Shown one piece after another: positions 12,101-25,900 of a DNA stretch of 64,000 nt; within the stretch, counting starts at the first letter, position 1; each line of letters opens with the position of its first letter. The stretch is from Daphnia pulex (taxonomy: Eukaryota > Arthropoda > Branchiopoda > Diplostraca > Daphniidae). The notes under the pieces are model-generated. The model worked only from the letters and a program-made list of their open reading frames with translations, was not told the origin of the DNA and did no database searches. The stretch spans positions 6,279,501 to 6,343,500 of the forward strand of contig NC_060018.1 of assembly GCF_021134715.1 (NCBI RefSeq). Reading direction: 5' to 3'. The translations under genes and the position numbers were made by a program.

Positions 12101-14823
12101 TGCTTTTAAATGAATGTAGAGGCGTGCTAGCCGAGAGAGAATTCGACATCGAGACAACAATAATCGACTCTCGGCGTCAAGGGCTTCCGCTTTGCTATAC
12201 TGGCTGACGACAGAGTCCAGACATTTGACAAACGCATTGGGATCAACCAAATGTCGACATTCAAGGAGCAAGTCTAACCCTTGATTTACTATACTAGCAT
12301 GACGGATGTCCATCAAAAGATCGAAACTTGTTGCGTTAGCATCGTGTACAAGCTCGGTGCGTAGTTGTTGCAAAACGTGAAGATCGCGAGCTTTCTGGCT
12401 ACTGTCGCCTCTATGCAAAAATGAAATCTGATTAATTTTCAACAAAGAATAGACTTTAGGCGAAAGTTTACTTGAGAGCGCAATGGAAAGGAACTGCCAC
12501 TTCGTCGAGTCTTCCATCCGGATTTAAAAGGCAACACTGTGGTTGGTCGTTGTCAGCGGATGAGCCCATACTCACGTTATTCATGTAAATAAGTCTAAAA
12601 CGTTGAGCACGTTAGGATAACTGACGGATTGAATCAAATGACAAATTATTACTTGGCGCCTTTGCTGTAGTTAAATGCGGCAACTCTAGTCCCTTGTTGA
12701 GGAGTCCATATTTCCACGATGCCTCGTTTGGTAATATAGATGACTAGAAAAGAAACTGTCCTCGGAATAGTTGTCTCTCTTTCTGAACAGCTAGAAGATG
12801 ACAACTGGCCGACTTCTTCCCACGCTGTTATCCATCCACACTGAGCATCTCGATACCCTATTGTAGGTCTATATTCGTAAATACAATTGAGAAAATCAAT
12901 CTGCTCCTATATTTACCTTTCCACATGCGCACTGCGACTCCCGTGGGTAGGTCAATGAGTAGTACTCTTCCCAACGAGTCCGTAACAACAGCAAACCTCT
13001 CGTTCGGTGAAACAGATATTGACAGAGCTTCTCTTAAGGAATCTGCAAGACCATATCTCGGGTAAACGGGTGTAGCAGGTTCAGCTACTTGCTTGTCTTT
13101 AGGTGTTGATGGTGCAGTATCAGCGGCTCCTCCACCCCAACCTAACCACCCGCTAAGAAAATTTGAGGAAAACGAAATGTTAAATTTTAGGAATGTTTCG
13201 TAGCCGAATAGTATGTGATGACAGACCTCGTTTTGGAAAATATTTTGGATGTTACTTTGCTGGCTAAAGCGTAAGCAACGTCAGATAGCAGTGGGGCAGC
13301 CGAACCCTCAACAGCATAGTGCCATGCACAAAACGGTAGGCTTCCTAAGGAAAGAATTCCAGTAGCCACTGGAGGGGAATTATTATAGCGAGCTTGAAAC
13401 CCTCCTGCAACGGAAGCTGCTTTGAGATGATCAAACTGTGTTGGCGCGTTTGTGCCGAGGACGAAACAATCATTTGTCCTCCTCTGTTCTTGCAAACCGA
13501 GCTTTTTGTAGTGCAGTGGTGGATGTTGAGAATGCAAATCGCCCGATCCGTAGAGGGCACGACCTAAAAATTCATTAAAAATAAAGAAATAAGCAATACA
13601 TGACAACTCGAAGTACTACAGTAATTAAAATGAATATTCGACAACCTTTGGCTATATAACTCCGGCATGCTCTTAATGAATTCAAAAGACCTAAACCCTC
13701 TATGATGATCAAAGTTTTCTGGTACAAAACCGTGAGCTCCTGTTTGGCGGGATTGACAACTGAACAGTGAAATTTAAGGTGATGAACGGGTTCATCATGG
13801 AATACTTCAGTCATCAACAGTTCTCCATTCTAAATTAACATAGAATTTAAGAAAAACAATCCGGAACAAGTACAAAAGTAAGTATGCAACGTTACCACTG
13901 TATACATTCGCACAAATCCCGTATTAAATCCTAAAATAACACAGATCCAATCAGGCATTCCTTGGCTGCTTTTTTGCAAGGATTTGATTGGTACACACAG
14001 CACTGAAGTAATGGTTTCACTGAAATTGAAAGAATTGAGATTTAGTTGGATAAATTTGAACTTATTTAAATATTAATTATATATACCCAACTCCATCTGA
14101 AGTGGTTGATGTTGGGTAAGTGACATAGTATTTGCGAACTTCTTTCTCATTCTTCCTTTCCCACTTTGCTGTACAAGTCATACAAAATATTTTATTATTT
14201 CATTAAAGGAAATTTTTTTAAACTAAACTTTAATAAATCTTACAAGATAACACAACATATCGATCTTGATGGGCAATCACAAGAACTTCAAACTGATGAG
14301 AGGTTGAAATTAGGCAAGATTGAATCCAATCAGTAGAAATTTTATCTTCATTTTTGTCACTTGCATCGTCAAAATCAGTTTTCCATGTCCACGCTTCATC
14401 AGACCAGCTTTCACCATCATTGTCTGCAAGATTTAAATTTCATCAATGTAATTTACATTTATCGTTGTGGCTGCAGTTTCTTTGTGTTCTGCTCAATTTT
14501 TGGCACTATATTGTATTTGTGGAATATGAACTTAGCTAAAATGTTTGTTTGATTTCTTTGTCATTCTTCAAGTTAAATATTGAGCTTAGCTGTGTTATCC
14601 ATCAATAAAAAATAAAAGTGCTTGCAATGAACTTCGCGTAACGTAAAGAAACTTATTCCAGCAACGACTGGGCTAGTACAATTAAAGTCACTGTCAAATG
14701 TCAATATTTTGTGACACCACTCAAAAGTAGAACATTACCTTCAGCTTCTTCGTTAGGAAAAAGAATTCGTTTAATTTTAACCAATTCGTTAATCGAAGAA
14801 TGAAACTTAATTTCACAAGACAT
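9195..14823 (-). CDS. RAB3GAP2: Rab3 GTPase-activating protein non-catalytic subunit
   Basis: Regulatory partner of RAB3GAP1; the complex acts on Rab3 in exocytosis and as exchange factor for Rab18. Twenty exons: 14823-14739, 14423-14244, 14168-14087, 14019-13896, 13829-13646, 13563-13227, 13152-12917, 12857-12653, 12594-12472, 12410-12041, 11970-11562, 11501-11347, 11279-11021, 10958-10770, 10695-10655, 10579-10447, 10388-10207, 10125-9904, 9846-9718 and 9650-9195. They keep frame for 1366 residues (human 1393). Diagnostic blocks in order: GMPDWICVILGFNTGFVRMY, LLNSLRACRSYIAKG, YKKLGLQEQ, GGFQARYNNSPPVATGIL, YAVEGSAAPLLSDVAYALAS, SGWLGWGG, VAVRMWKGYRDAQCGW, FLVIYITKRGIVEIWTPQQG, and a C-terminal PSL. 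Exon 14 could also end early at 10909 but reading on keeps a plausible acidic segment. Confidence 0.95.
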
Positions 14824-17118
14824 GTCTGATTGGACTGACAATGGTGAAGTGTTGTTTACATCGAACAGCTGTTCGAAACAGCTGATTTGACAATCAAATT
14901 GTCTTCATTTTTAAAGTGTATCTAATTCGGTAATTTCATATTTTATCAACGGTTGTTGATTGAATCTTGTTTCTATTTCTTCTTCTAAGCATTAAGCCAG
15001 TTAAGCTGTTAAATGTGTTAAATACTTAATTGATAAGATTTAAGATTTTGTCGGACGTTGAACGCCATTAACTTATTTTTCAAGTACTTTTTTTTTAATA
15101 TAGCGGCGGTAGCGCTGATGGCGTGGGAGTGGGACGGGAGTGGGACGTTACAACCAGGATTTTGTTTTCTATTAAACTTGTTATGTGAAGTACGGACCTG
15201 AGATCAACAGGAGGTTTATTTTTAAACGTCTTTTTTCAACTATGTGTTTTTTTCCTGGTAAATAACTGAAGAATCTTGCTAATATTTGAGGTATAGATAC
15301 AGTCTGCCTCATGAAATGTGTAGATAGCCTAAATCTTGCGGAAATGAAAGGTTACTTTCAAGTTACTTTCATAAAATACTCAAACTGAAATAGAAGCATT
15401 CAGCAGAGTTTGTGTAAACGCTGGAATCGCACGAGATCTTTAAAGTTTTCCTGGATTCTGTTTTGAAATTACGCCATAATGATTGATGTCCTCCGGCTGG
15501 GCACATGCCCGTTTGTTTGGTCCATTATGAGCGCTAGCGGCTAAGTAACATATACATCAGTATAAGCCATAAATCAGACGATGCATACGTCTCACAGGCT
15601 TGAACAGAACATGGACGTAATTGAGCGTTTTACTACCGAGACAAGAGATGCCCTACAGGCTAAAATAATAAGATCCTTCAAAGACTTATCCCATTGAGGA
15701 CACTTGAATGTTTTGCAACTCTTCATTTGGGGTCGATATATGGTAACTTCCCAACATGGGTCGTGTTGTTCCTTGAACGAGATTGCACTTGTCGTCGCTT
15801 GTCGCCGACGAGAGTTAAAAGAGAAGAACGTACTGTCTCTTCATGATGCGTACACAGTGATGATGCTGATGGTCTCCATCGTTGTCACTTAAAAAACATT
15901 AGTATTCAATCACATTGTTTGGGTTTTTCCGGTAATTTAAACAGCGTTTTCTTTAATCGCACTTGTTTTCTCTTCATGTATAGTTTCCTATCTCGAACGA
16001 AACCCATAATCGTAAAAGACTAAAAGGTAAAAAAACAAAACCTAATGACGATCTGACGATCGATTTAATCGACTTTCGGATTACGTTCGTCGTGTGTTCT
16101 ATATACGTTGCGCTGCCGCCGCTATACGGAACGCCATAGTAATGAGGCACACGTGCATAATTAATTTAAATCGAACTCACACGTCGTTTGATATTCTATC
16201 TAAAACGATAGAAGACAAAAAAAAAATATAAAGGGTTTTAGATATTGGAAAAAACTCTCTCTGAAGTTTGCTGGAAGCAAAATCTAATCCACTCATCGTT
16301 TCCGGGAAATTTTCCATCGTGACTTTTGTGTGCGTATATAACTTATGCACGTGTATGTAAAAAAAAAGGGGGGAAGTCAATATTTTATACAGAAATAATG
16401 GATTACTACGAATTGACTAGGGAATCTTGCTATAGGGTTAAACAAATTTTTTTGTTCATTATTAATGCAGTCGATTTCTTACACTCTTCCTTCAAGATCA
16501 ATGCCAAACTTAAATCGGCCTATATATATATACTAAGCCTCTTGTGCAGCAACAGCGCTTAGGTTATTGACAAAGTTATGGAAGGTTATATTGTGCAAGG
16601 CGATCGATTGAATAAGTGACAATATGGGAAACTACTATCTATTAAAAAAGCAACCAATACTGCTTATATAACCTTCAAGTTGAGGAGTAGAGTTAGTCTT
16701 GTATACAATAAGATGCCGTTATATTGCATCCATAAAGAAAACGAAACTTGAAAGCTTACTTATACTTTCGTATTAGTAGTACCGGTACTAAGGTATTATT
16801 TCTCTTTAATGTATTGTTTTTAATGCACCATTATTGCACCTCCCCGCATGGAATTTTTAGACCTGATGATAGGCCTATAGAAACATAGCGATCTATAAAG
16901 GTAATAAAAAACGAAGTGCATCACCGCAGAATTTCCGAGAAATAGTTGTACGGAATTAGTACGGAGGGCTGTGACGAAGCCAAGAAGGCCGGATTGGCCG
17001 GATAGAGTGGTTTCACTTCGAAGCCGAAACATGATTGATTTATGAATCATATATTTCACGATACGTCTCAATATTATGACTTCTCCAATAGTTTCATTAC
17101 CTGCAGTGGGATATATAT
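14824..17118. other. Intergenic, no gene seen
   Basis: Holds the RAB3GAP2 promoter at its left end. A tandem GAGTGGGACG(G) motif at about 15126-15146 is the only local structure noted. Open frames are short, without recognisable domains or splice structure. Confidence 0.55.
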
Positions 17119-17524
17119 TGTCGCGGGCAGGTTAAACGGGATTCACGTTGACACGGCCGATCAATAAAAGTAGTTCACGGAGCTGGCTTGTCTATAACAC
17201 TGGCTCAGTCTCAGAGAAACACCTTCACTGTCGTCTCTAATCCAACTCTAATTCACTAAGACGACAGTGCCCTTCACCAATTACACCAACACAGTAAGAA
17301 GTCTGGGAGAATACTAATTATCCAAAGGGGGACTCGGGGTTAGATATATATAGGAAAATTTAGGGGTGACCCCACTCCGCCAAGCAATCGTCAGGATACG
17401 TAGGGGTTTCGTCTAGGGTCACCTTACATGCTATTCTAAGAAAGACATAGGTTAAGTCGTAAAACGTTTGCATTTAATTCCAGTCGTCAAGCCCAAACAA
17501 GTCTCTGTCACCTTGTACGTGACA
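17119..17524. mobile_element. Probable solo LTR of an LTR retrotransposon
   Basis: The segment begins TGTCGCGGGCAGG and ends CTTGTACGTGACA, so it has the TG...CA ends of an LTR with short inverted TGTC/GACA termini. It is flanked on both sides by ATATAT, which fits a 4-6 bp target-site duplication although the local sequence is itself AT-repetitive. Inside are an AATAAA (about 17162) and a TATATATA stretch. No gag or pol frame is next to it, so it is read as a solo LTR of about 406 bp. Superfamily not determined. Confidence 0.5.
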
Positions 17525-19663
17525 ATATATACGAACTAGCCTATTAGCGAAAAGCGCGGCAAATTTGTACGGAATCAGTCAATCGACTTCATTGCCAGGA
17601 ATAGGTTGCTGGAGAACTTCAGTTGATTTGAAAACATTCCGCTACGGAATGCACCCGAACCCATAAAAATATTTGTATGGATGTTGATCGCATGCGATCG
17701 CATGTAGAGATATGACATCTAATTCTGCTACTTCCTCACGCAATAATAAGCGTCCCCTTTATACATTTTGAATGTGTTTCCGTGATTGCGAATTCCATAC
17801 AGCCCACGCTGTATACAAGGTTGGGTGTTATGCATGTCTCTGCCCTCCAATCACTCTACTTCTCCGCGTATAGTACTGTTGCCGTGAGAGTGCACCAGAC
17901 AATGTGCGGTAATTGCGAAGACATTCAATTGAATTTCAAAACTCCGAACCACAGCAACCGTATACCACGCCTAATTCCTAAACTAATTAACAAGAAGGCA
18001 ATATCGACGAAAAACAAATTTTGTTTCTGCTATTTTCTATTTTAGCTTTTGACTCGCCATAACTATTAAAATGCGGCAATAAAAGACTGGCAATTATTTC
18101 AGATTGAAAATAAGATAGACTGCAACCAAGCTGCACCTCCTTTTTTTATTGATCCCATGACAGAGCAGCACACTCTATAGTCCATCTCCATAATCACAAA
18201 TTCATGTATAATCGATTGATATTCCTATACTCCTTTTCAGGCTTTTAAAAACGAGAAGAGGACGACGATTGTATACTTCTCATTTCCTTGTCACATTAAT
18301 TCTACGAAATGATGGAATGGACGGACAGCTATAGGCTGATGGGTCGGGCTGGGTGACAATGTGCACCGATTTCCGCTTCATCTTCCCAGTCAGGCCGCTA
18401 CATCGGGCGAGACAATTCTGACAGGTCAGCCGCCGCTGAAGATGACAGCCATTCAAATGGGGCTTCATGAATAGAGACGAAGGCGAAGTCGATTTATACG
18501 CGCCAGCTGGCTTGCCAATGTCACTTCGATTATAACGCGACGGAGCGGCAAATGGTGTGTAGTGTTTTAGATGATGATGATGATGGCTTTCCGGGGAAGA
18601 ATAAAAACAGCAAAACAAAAAACTCAAACCATATATTTCTAACCTCTCCAGTATAACTGGGAGGAGTCTTATCGATTCGTTCACTCATTCCTATTGATGC
18701 TCAACACATGCCAAGAGAAGTTCGACGAGAGGTAAACAAACAACAAACAAATAACATCGTTAATGACCGCCCGAAAAGTGTGCGTTGGCTGCCACTACAT
18801 CCAGTATAAGGACGCGGCGGACTGGAGGGGGTCTGAGTTCGTGAGTTGTCGCCAAATAAATAAATCACTTCGCTTCTTTAGGACGCCGCTTTCAAGGACC
18901 GTTGGCTCTTACATTTTCTCTTGTTACATAGTATTCGTTGCGCAGTATATGTGTATATATACGTTTGCGCAATCAATTACATTTTATGTCGAGGGAATAA
19001 GGCGAGGAGGAGAGCTAGATAGAGCGGCGGTGAATGCGTAACAACTTGATCCAGTGCCAAAAACAGGGGGAATGAATCTCCGGCGGTGTGTATAGACAAG
19101 CGAGGATCATTGTGGGAAAAAATCGATACACACGACGAATTCCTGTTCCCTTTCCACTCACTAGGCTGCCTAACAAGTGAACACTGATGTGCTGCCTCAC
19201 CTCGTTCTATTACCCAATGTTTTTTTTACCCTGTCGGTTCGTTGCACTCGTCGAAGAAGTATTATACATATAGTATATGATCTAAAGAAATTTGCGCATA
19301 TACAAGATCCAATTTTCAGCAATGTATATATGGCCATATCTTTCTGACATCATATATATTAGTATTAAGGAAAGCAAATTTGTAGGCAAGTATTTGATAG
19401 ACTGGAATATGCTGTATATACTTGAACAACTTTTTTGATGTTGATGATGGTATACGTTGGCTGTCAATAAGTTCAAAATAGAATGCTTGGTTAATATGCG
19501 CCCAACGGCGTCTTTTAATAATGAAGCAAATAATGGATTATTACAGTTAAAAGAAAGAACAGATGTGGACATTCATAATAATTAATTTTAAAATACGTCA
19601 ACACCGTACAGACGAGGACGAGTGGTCCTAAACATTTTGTTTTTATGTAAACTAAACTAGCCC
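17525..19663. other. Intergenic downstream of the globin gene
   Basis: No supported gene. The largest open frame (about 18684-18280 on the minus strand) contains a run of histidines from a CAT/ATG repeat and lacks conserved domains, so it is not called. Confidence 0.5.
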
Positions 19664-19669
19664 TTTATT
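19664..19669 (-). terminator. Candidate poly(A) signal of the globin gene
   Basis: AATAAA on the minus strand about 327 bp after the globin stop codon, the first such site downstream. Confidence 0.4.
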
Positions 19670-19995
19670 TATATCACATTCATATAGTGAATTTTCCATT
19701 TTTTTTTTCTTTTTCTTTTGAGCTAATATATCGAAGGACAACGAGGAATTGAACATCGGGAAAACATTGAAATTCTCCTGTTTGGACAATAGCCAATCCG
19801 CCAATCCCGAGCGCTTCTCTCTCTCTCCTCATCCGCATTTTTTGTGTCTACCCAATTCTCATACGCCGCGTACACATACAAGCCAGTTGCAATTATTTCC
19901 TAGAGCGATGATTTAGAACGATGTATGGTTCTCGGTGATGGTTCTTGGTCTTTCTTTCTTTCTCGCTATGAAAGAAAAGAAACGACAGAAGAATC

Positions 19996-22900
19996 TCAGT
20001 CATCCGTGGCTGCCGATGACGAAGACGATGACGAAGGCGGAAGAGTCAGCGATGGCTTCGATGACTCTGCGGCGGAAGCGTTTCTCGCTTCCACAAGGGA
20101 CTCTTTCATTGTGGCGGTCATGTAGTCGAGTAGCAAAGTCCAGGCTTTCTCAGTGTCCAACGTCCAGTCGTCTCCAAGAATCGGGCGAATGGCGCACAAG
20201 AACTGCGGTCCAATGTACTGCGCACAAAAAAAAATCACAGAGAGCGCGTCACAAAAACAAGAGCCAAGTTAATAAGGTTATACAAGTCATTAAAAAAAAC
20301 GTTAGAAGCCATCACCAAGCAACAAGAGAGAGAAAAAATATAAAAGAAATTGAGTCAAAACCAAAAATTAGCGATTAAGAAACAGCAGCAGCCGTCAGGA
20401 CGAGCTGGCATTAGTCAATGTCGAGATAATAACTCGAGCGTCTACACAAATACATCGCAAACCCGGCAACACTACTTCTGGCACCCACCTTGCTTTCCCA
20501 TCAGATATAATCTAGCTTAAAGAATTCTTAGATAGAGTCCCAAGTCCAAGAAGTCAATTTTTCGGTTGGGAAAGCTAATTATAATATTCTAGCCGCCGCC
20601 TATAACTCAACGTCATACCAATTTCATAGTAATTTGTATTAATTAAAAATTTACGGACGACATCATTCCTGACGTCGTATACCGTAAAAAAAATATCACG
20701 ACGGATAAAGCAAAAAAAGGGGAAAAGAGCTTAAATAAGGTCGGAAAGTAAGTTTTTGCACATTCAATCCATGCATGTCTGGCAAACGTCCCGGCCGGGG
20801 ATCAAAAGTTCAAGACGGACAAGAAGGAGTTTGTCGATTGCTTACATATGGCCTTAATGATTTATTACTACAACCGCAGACGCTATATATTGCTGGGGTA
20901 TAAAGTAAGTACAAACAAGAAAGAAATGATGATCGATGAAACTCACGTCAATGTACTCAAGTTTGGCTCCATTTTTGTCGTGCTTTCGCCCGAGTTCGGA
21001 GAGGAAGGCGTGTAACTTTTCGGGTTCCTGTAGACGATGGACTGCCCGTTGCACGGCCCCCATGACTCTGTCGTAGCAAAAAAAAATTCAAATAAAAAAT
21101 TATTCAGCACCATCAATCGATAACAAATTATGAAGAAAATACAAAGTTTGAACGCCGTGAGTCTCGTGAACTTTTTTACAAGAAAGTCTAAACAACAATG
21201 CATTAGTTAGACCGAACGACTAGCACGCTAAGATCTTGGCTAAGATTGTTCTCGGATGAGCCCATTAACAATTAATTGAAAGGGTTCACAATTGAGTGCT
21301 GGAGTGAGAGAGAGAACTAAACCAAGTTCAAACAAAAGTTGCGCAACGCATTAGCCTATATTTGAATTATCTAATTTTATAACGATGTTATTCAAAGCAC
21401 GTCGTGCGTAGATCGTGTGTGACTGCTGTCAATGTCGTCACCTAGGACAATTCAGTTGGCGGAAGGCACTAGAGTTTCTAACAAGTAAATATTTGTTTAG
21501 GTCAGAAATAAGGACCAGCGCAGCAGTGTCCTTCGTGAATGATTAATCGCTTCTTTCTCATTATCTCCTTGTTATGTTTTACGTGTATTACCTGAGAGCG
21601 TGTTCCGAAAGCAACTTGCTTTTCTTCAGGTCATCGAGGACGACACCCGTAAACGGCAAGAAGACCGACTGCATGTCTGGATGGGTTTCAAACAAACTGA
21701 AGAAAAAAAAAAAAAGATAACAAAATGAGACGTTATATTGGGTTATATTTATAGCAAATCATCGACATCTCACGTCAAAGTTTTTTTGTTTTTTTCAATA
21801 ACAATGATATATTCGTCTGGGGAAAAAACCTTATGGAAATACAACAGATGCCACAGGATTTGTTCGAGTCTTTCTTGACCGATATTGGCACCTGCTTTTT
21901 CCGCAAAGTCCATAAATTCGATCAGTTATCGTTTAGACCGAGTTAGAGCTTTAGATAGGATCAAAGTTTTTTTTTTTTTTCTTAAATGTTGTCGTCGCGG
22001 GGGGGGGGGGATGCTGAAGTCGCGGTGAGAGGATATCGAATATGGTGAACCTATCGATCAACGTCTGATTCTTCATTTCTCCTTTGGAAGTTTGTTATTG
22101 AAGCAGCAGCGCGTTTGTTATCGCGTTATCACAGCGCACAGCACAAGTTGAACATCTGTCAGCCGATGTCTTATCGACTTATATGCTGCTACCGACGTGC
22201 ATGGGCCATTAATAAAAGAACTAGGAAATCGCGGACCATCAAAGCAGAAAGAAATAAAGAGGTTATATATTGAAGCCCCGGCTCGGCATTTCTCATCAGG
22301 CCAATAGATCGAATGACGTGTACTCATTCCTGATAGCGCGTCTAAGTCTATAATACATAACACATACTGTATTTATGTAATATATAGAGTCCAGATATTT
22401 GTGCGAGCGTGTGTAGTATATATATGTGTACTGTATATACATATAGACTGGTTTCAAGTTATTGCTTCGGCTGCGATATCGAATGCGATACTATATACTA
22501 GACGAGATAACAGCCCAGTAACAGCCAATCTCTTTTATTATACACCAAGATCTTTCCTTGCCGCTTCCTCTTTTTCCCTGTCCATTTTTCGGAAGAGTTT
22601 CTCAACTTCCCCGAATCACCTCTGGCTGGATCGCAAGGTTGAAACCCTTGAACTTGCCGGTGTGTATGTGTGTGTGTATATACTGTGCGTAGGATAACCT
22701 ATATACAAAATGCAGAGAAAGCGAAAAAAAATAAAAAAAAAGGTTTTGGACTCTTGTCAATGTCGTATTCACCGGGCGCGTTTTCTCTCGAACACAGAAA
22801 TCGATCTGTTACCAGCGCTGGAAATTGGAATAGATCCCAGGTTTGTTTTATTGCCTTGGCTATTTACTTGAACCCACTTTTTCTTTATCTGCGTAAGCTG

Positions 22901-25900
22901 TCTGCCTCGCATCGGGCCGAAAGAAAATAAACGATTCATGGCAACTTGCAATTTTAATGCTTCCAATTTCTTTTTTCACAATCGTATAACATGGGAGCAG
23001 CGCAGATTTCAGTGAAGGGCATAAAAGCGAGCGACTATAGCTATGATATTAAAAAACAAGGCGAGCAATAACATAAGACGGCCGAAAAAAAATGATGAAA
23101 GATATGTATAATGGCATATCAAAATATAAAAACAGACAGAAGGACTAGACAGTTTTATTTCCTTATGGATTTCCCTCTCATTTCATTCTGGCAACGGCAA
23201 TTCCAATTTTCTTGGCCTTATAGGCTTATACAAATGATAACGCGACTTAATGAATCGAAACTTCCTTGCACGTTAAGTGTAGGCTGCACATCAACAATGC
23301 AGTGTGATTGCTGATGACGTGAAATTCAGGATGGAAAAGTTTCTTGATTAAGAATCTATTGAGACTGCTGTGAGAGATATAGAGAGGCCTTTTATAATGA
23401 AGCTACGATTTTAGCGAGAATTCTATATTGATCAGTTTTGTTGAAAGTTCAACAGTTGTAAAAAAAAAAATTTTTTCAAGCCCAGCGAGTCCTGCATCTA
23501 CGCCTCCTAGCTCAAGAATGTCAAGTTGATGACGTTCCACTTAAAAATGTAAATGTTGGACTTGTACGGTTGTACCCCGTTATTTTTATTTCAGAGTGTC
23601 CTGATGAATACGAAACTGAGTTTCCAAATTGCCAACAGTGCACGGTGACACAACAAACTCCAAAATTTATTTCGTCCGCTAAGTGCTATATTATTCCCAT
23701 TGAAGTTTAATTCTTGCCGACAAAGTGCTGCTGCTGTCACAAAAGAAGCGGGGTGACACAATCTGACTTAGTTTTTGATGCAATGAAAGGACGAAGTTGC
23801 TTGAAACTTCCCTTTCCCTCTCCTGCTGCGTAACGCAACACGATTTGGCAATTTCCTTGAATTCATTTGGAGCTCGCTCGGGAGTAAATCAAAAGGGCGC
23901 GCAGATGAAATTTTTGAAAAATTTAGTATAAGGCACACTTTTGACAATAATGAAGCGAGAAGCAGCCAGATCTAATAGCGTACATGTATAAGATTCGACG
24001 GCGAGTCAAGGTGTTTCCCCCTTCTCTGTCTGCGCTCCCCATAATTAAGGCCATCGATTGGGCAAAACACCGGGTGTGGGCGGACGGCGGCGGAGCGTCT
24101 TATTAGAACCTCTAGCTATATACATAGGCGTCCGTACGCCCTTCGCGTTCCGTTTCGGAATGACAGATCACGAAAGCTATGGCTGTCTAAGAAAATGTCA
24201 GATAGGGGCGGCTCTTTAATCGCGTCGCCCTTAGCACCAATAAAAAATTTTTTTAAAACGCTGGTTATAAATTAGTCAAACGACATCCTGGTCGTCCCGA
24301 TGAATTGAAAAAAAAAATATTATTAGCCGGTGAAACTTTATTCATGCACGAGAGACGGAGAGAGAGAGAGAGAGAGAGATTGGAGTCGTTCGGGTCGTTC
24401 ATCATGGACTTTTTTCCAGATAAAGTATCCTGATAATTATTTACCATCTCTGACGCAATATAATAGAGAAGAATGTAAAAAAAAAGAAGAAGAGGAATGA
24501 ATTGGGGAATGCCATTATACGGAGCCTTTGTAACTGACGATGAAAAATGACTATAGGTCTGTTTGACCTGGCTCTAATATAATGTCGTAATCGATAAAGA
24601 GAACTCGGGAGCGTGCTTCTCCAGTCTTTTTTCTTTCTCCCCGCCCATTAACCACATCCACAAATAAAACCCACATAGATAAACGTTTCTAAAGCCCCGT
24701 TTATATTTACTAGAAAAAAGAGGATCATTTAGCCTGGTGGTGGTTCTTGGCGGCCAGTGTGCAAACGTCGACTACTATATAGGAACCTGTTTTTAATGAC
24801 ACCACTTGAGAGAATCAATAGCGTGAAGAATAAGAGAAATAATCAAAAAAGAAAGAGCGAGTTGGAGAGGAAGTTGTCAGGCGGAGGTGGTGGACGGGCG
24901 ACGCAACACTCTTATTCTATTCAAGTGCGCGGAGAGAACTTTTACGTCTCGACGAGAGAGCGCGGCATTTCGATCGATTGATCCGGCCAACTTAAAGTGC
25001 AATCCCGTTATATACGGGAGCAGGTCAATTCTCACCATATGACAGGTCAGTGAAAGCGAAAACATGTCCGCGTGTTGTCTTTTGGGGTGTTTCCTTTTTT
25101 TTCTTTTTAAGACCCCGAGATAGTCCAACTCCGTGTCAAATATCCCAGTAGGATTATTCGATGTGCGGATATGTGTACCGAGAGTTAAAAGCAATTTAGA
25201 CCACTCGGCTAGCTAACACGGTTAACGACTTATTTATTAGCCAGTTATTTCTGTATAGGCGAATAGCGCGCCATTTTCGAATGAAATCCGTCCGCTCTTT
25301 GACTTGGCTATTTTTCTTCTATCGACGTCAACGAAGAAAGTGCGTGCCAAACCAATCTAGCGTGACAACAGATTTCACCGGACATATCATGGCTGGGCGA
25401 ATCAACTGAATTCTTCTTGAACTTGAGCTGACCTCAGAAAAAAAACAAACCACCGTTATTTCTATTTATAGTCTAGAGTGTAGCCTATATAAGGCCTCGT
25501 ATCGCAATTCTTGATTTCAATCTTTTTTAAATGTTTTCGTTAAGGTTAAAAAAAAAACAAAGGGATGTAATACGACGGACCATATAGATCTGGCATCTGG
25601 CGTATTTGTTTTGTTGGGGGATTTTTTGGCATTGTTAATAATGCGCCTCGCCTGGTGGGAGGCACAGGTCTCGTGTATTTGTGTGATTCCACAGTATAAT
25701 CAATTTACTGCGAACTTTGTCATCACAACGGAACGGCATTTGTTTCATACAGTAAATATACGTATATTCTACGCATATGTAACATACCGTATTATGTGAG
25801 ACGGAAACAAGGCTATTCGTATCTAAACTTAATGAGAACAACTGATCACAAAGAGCAAAATGGCTGAATTCTAGACTCGGCCGGGGATCTGTTGCCGGTT

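Noticed and set aside
18280-18684. Minus-strand frame of 134 codons with a His run
   Set aside because: The His run comes from an ATG repeat; no domain and no splice-site support.
21841-21920. Candidate globin exon on the minus strand (GQERLEQILWHLLYFHK)
   Set aside because: Phase does not fit the flanking exons and its donor is poor; the short exon 26964-26914 fits frame and globin A/B-helix sequence exactly.
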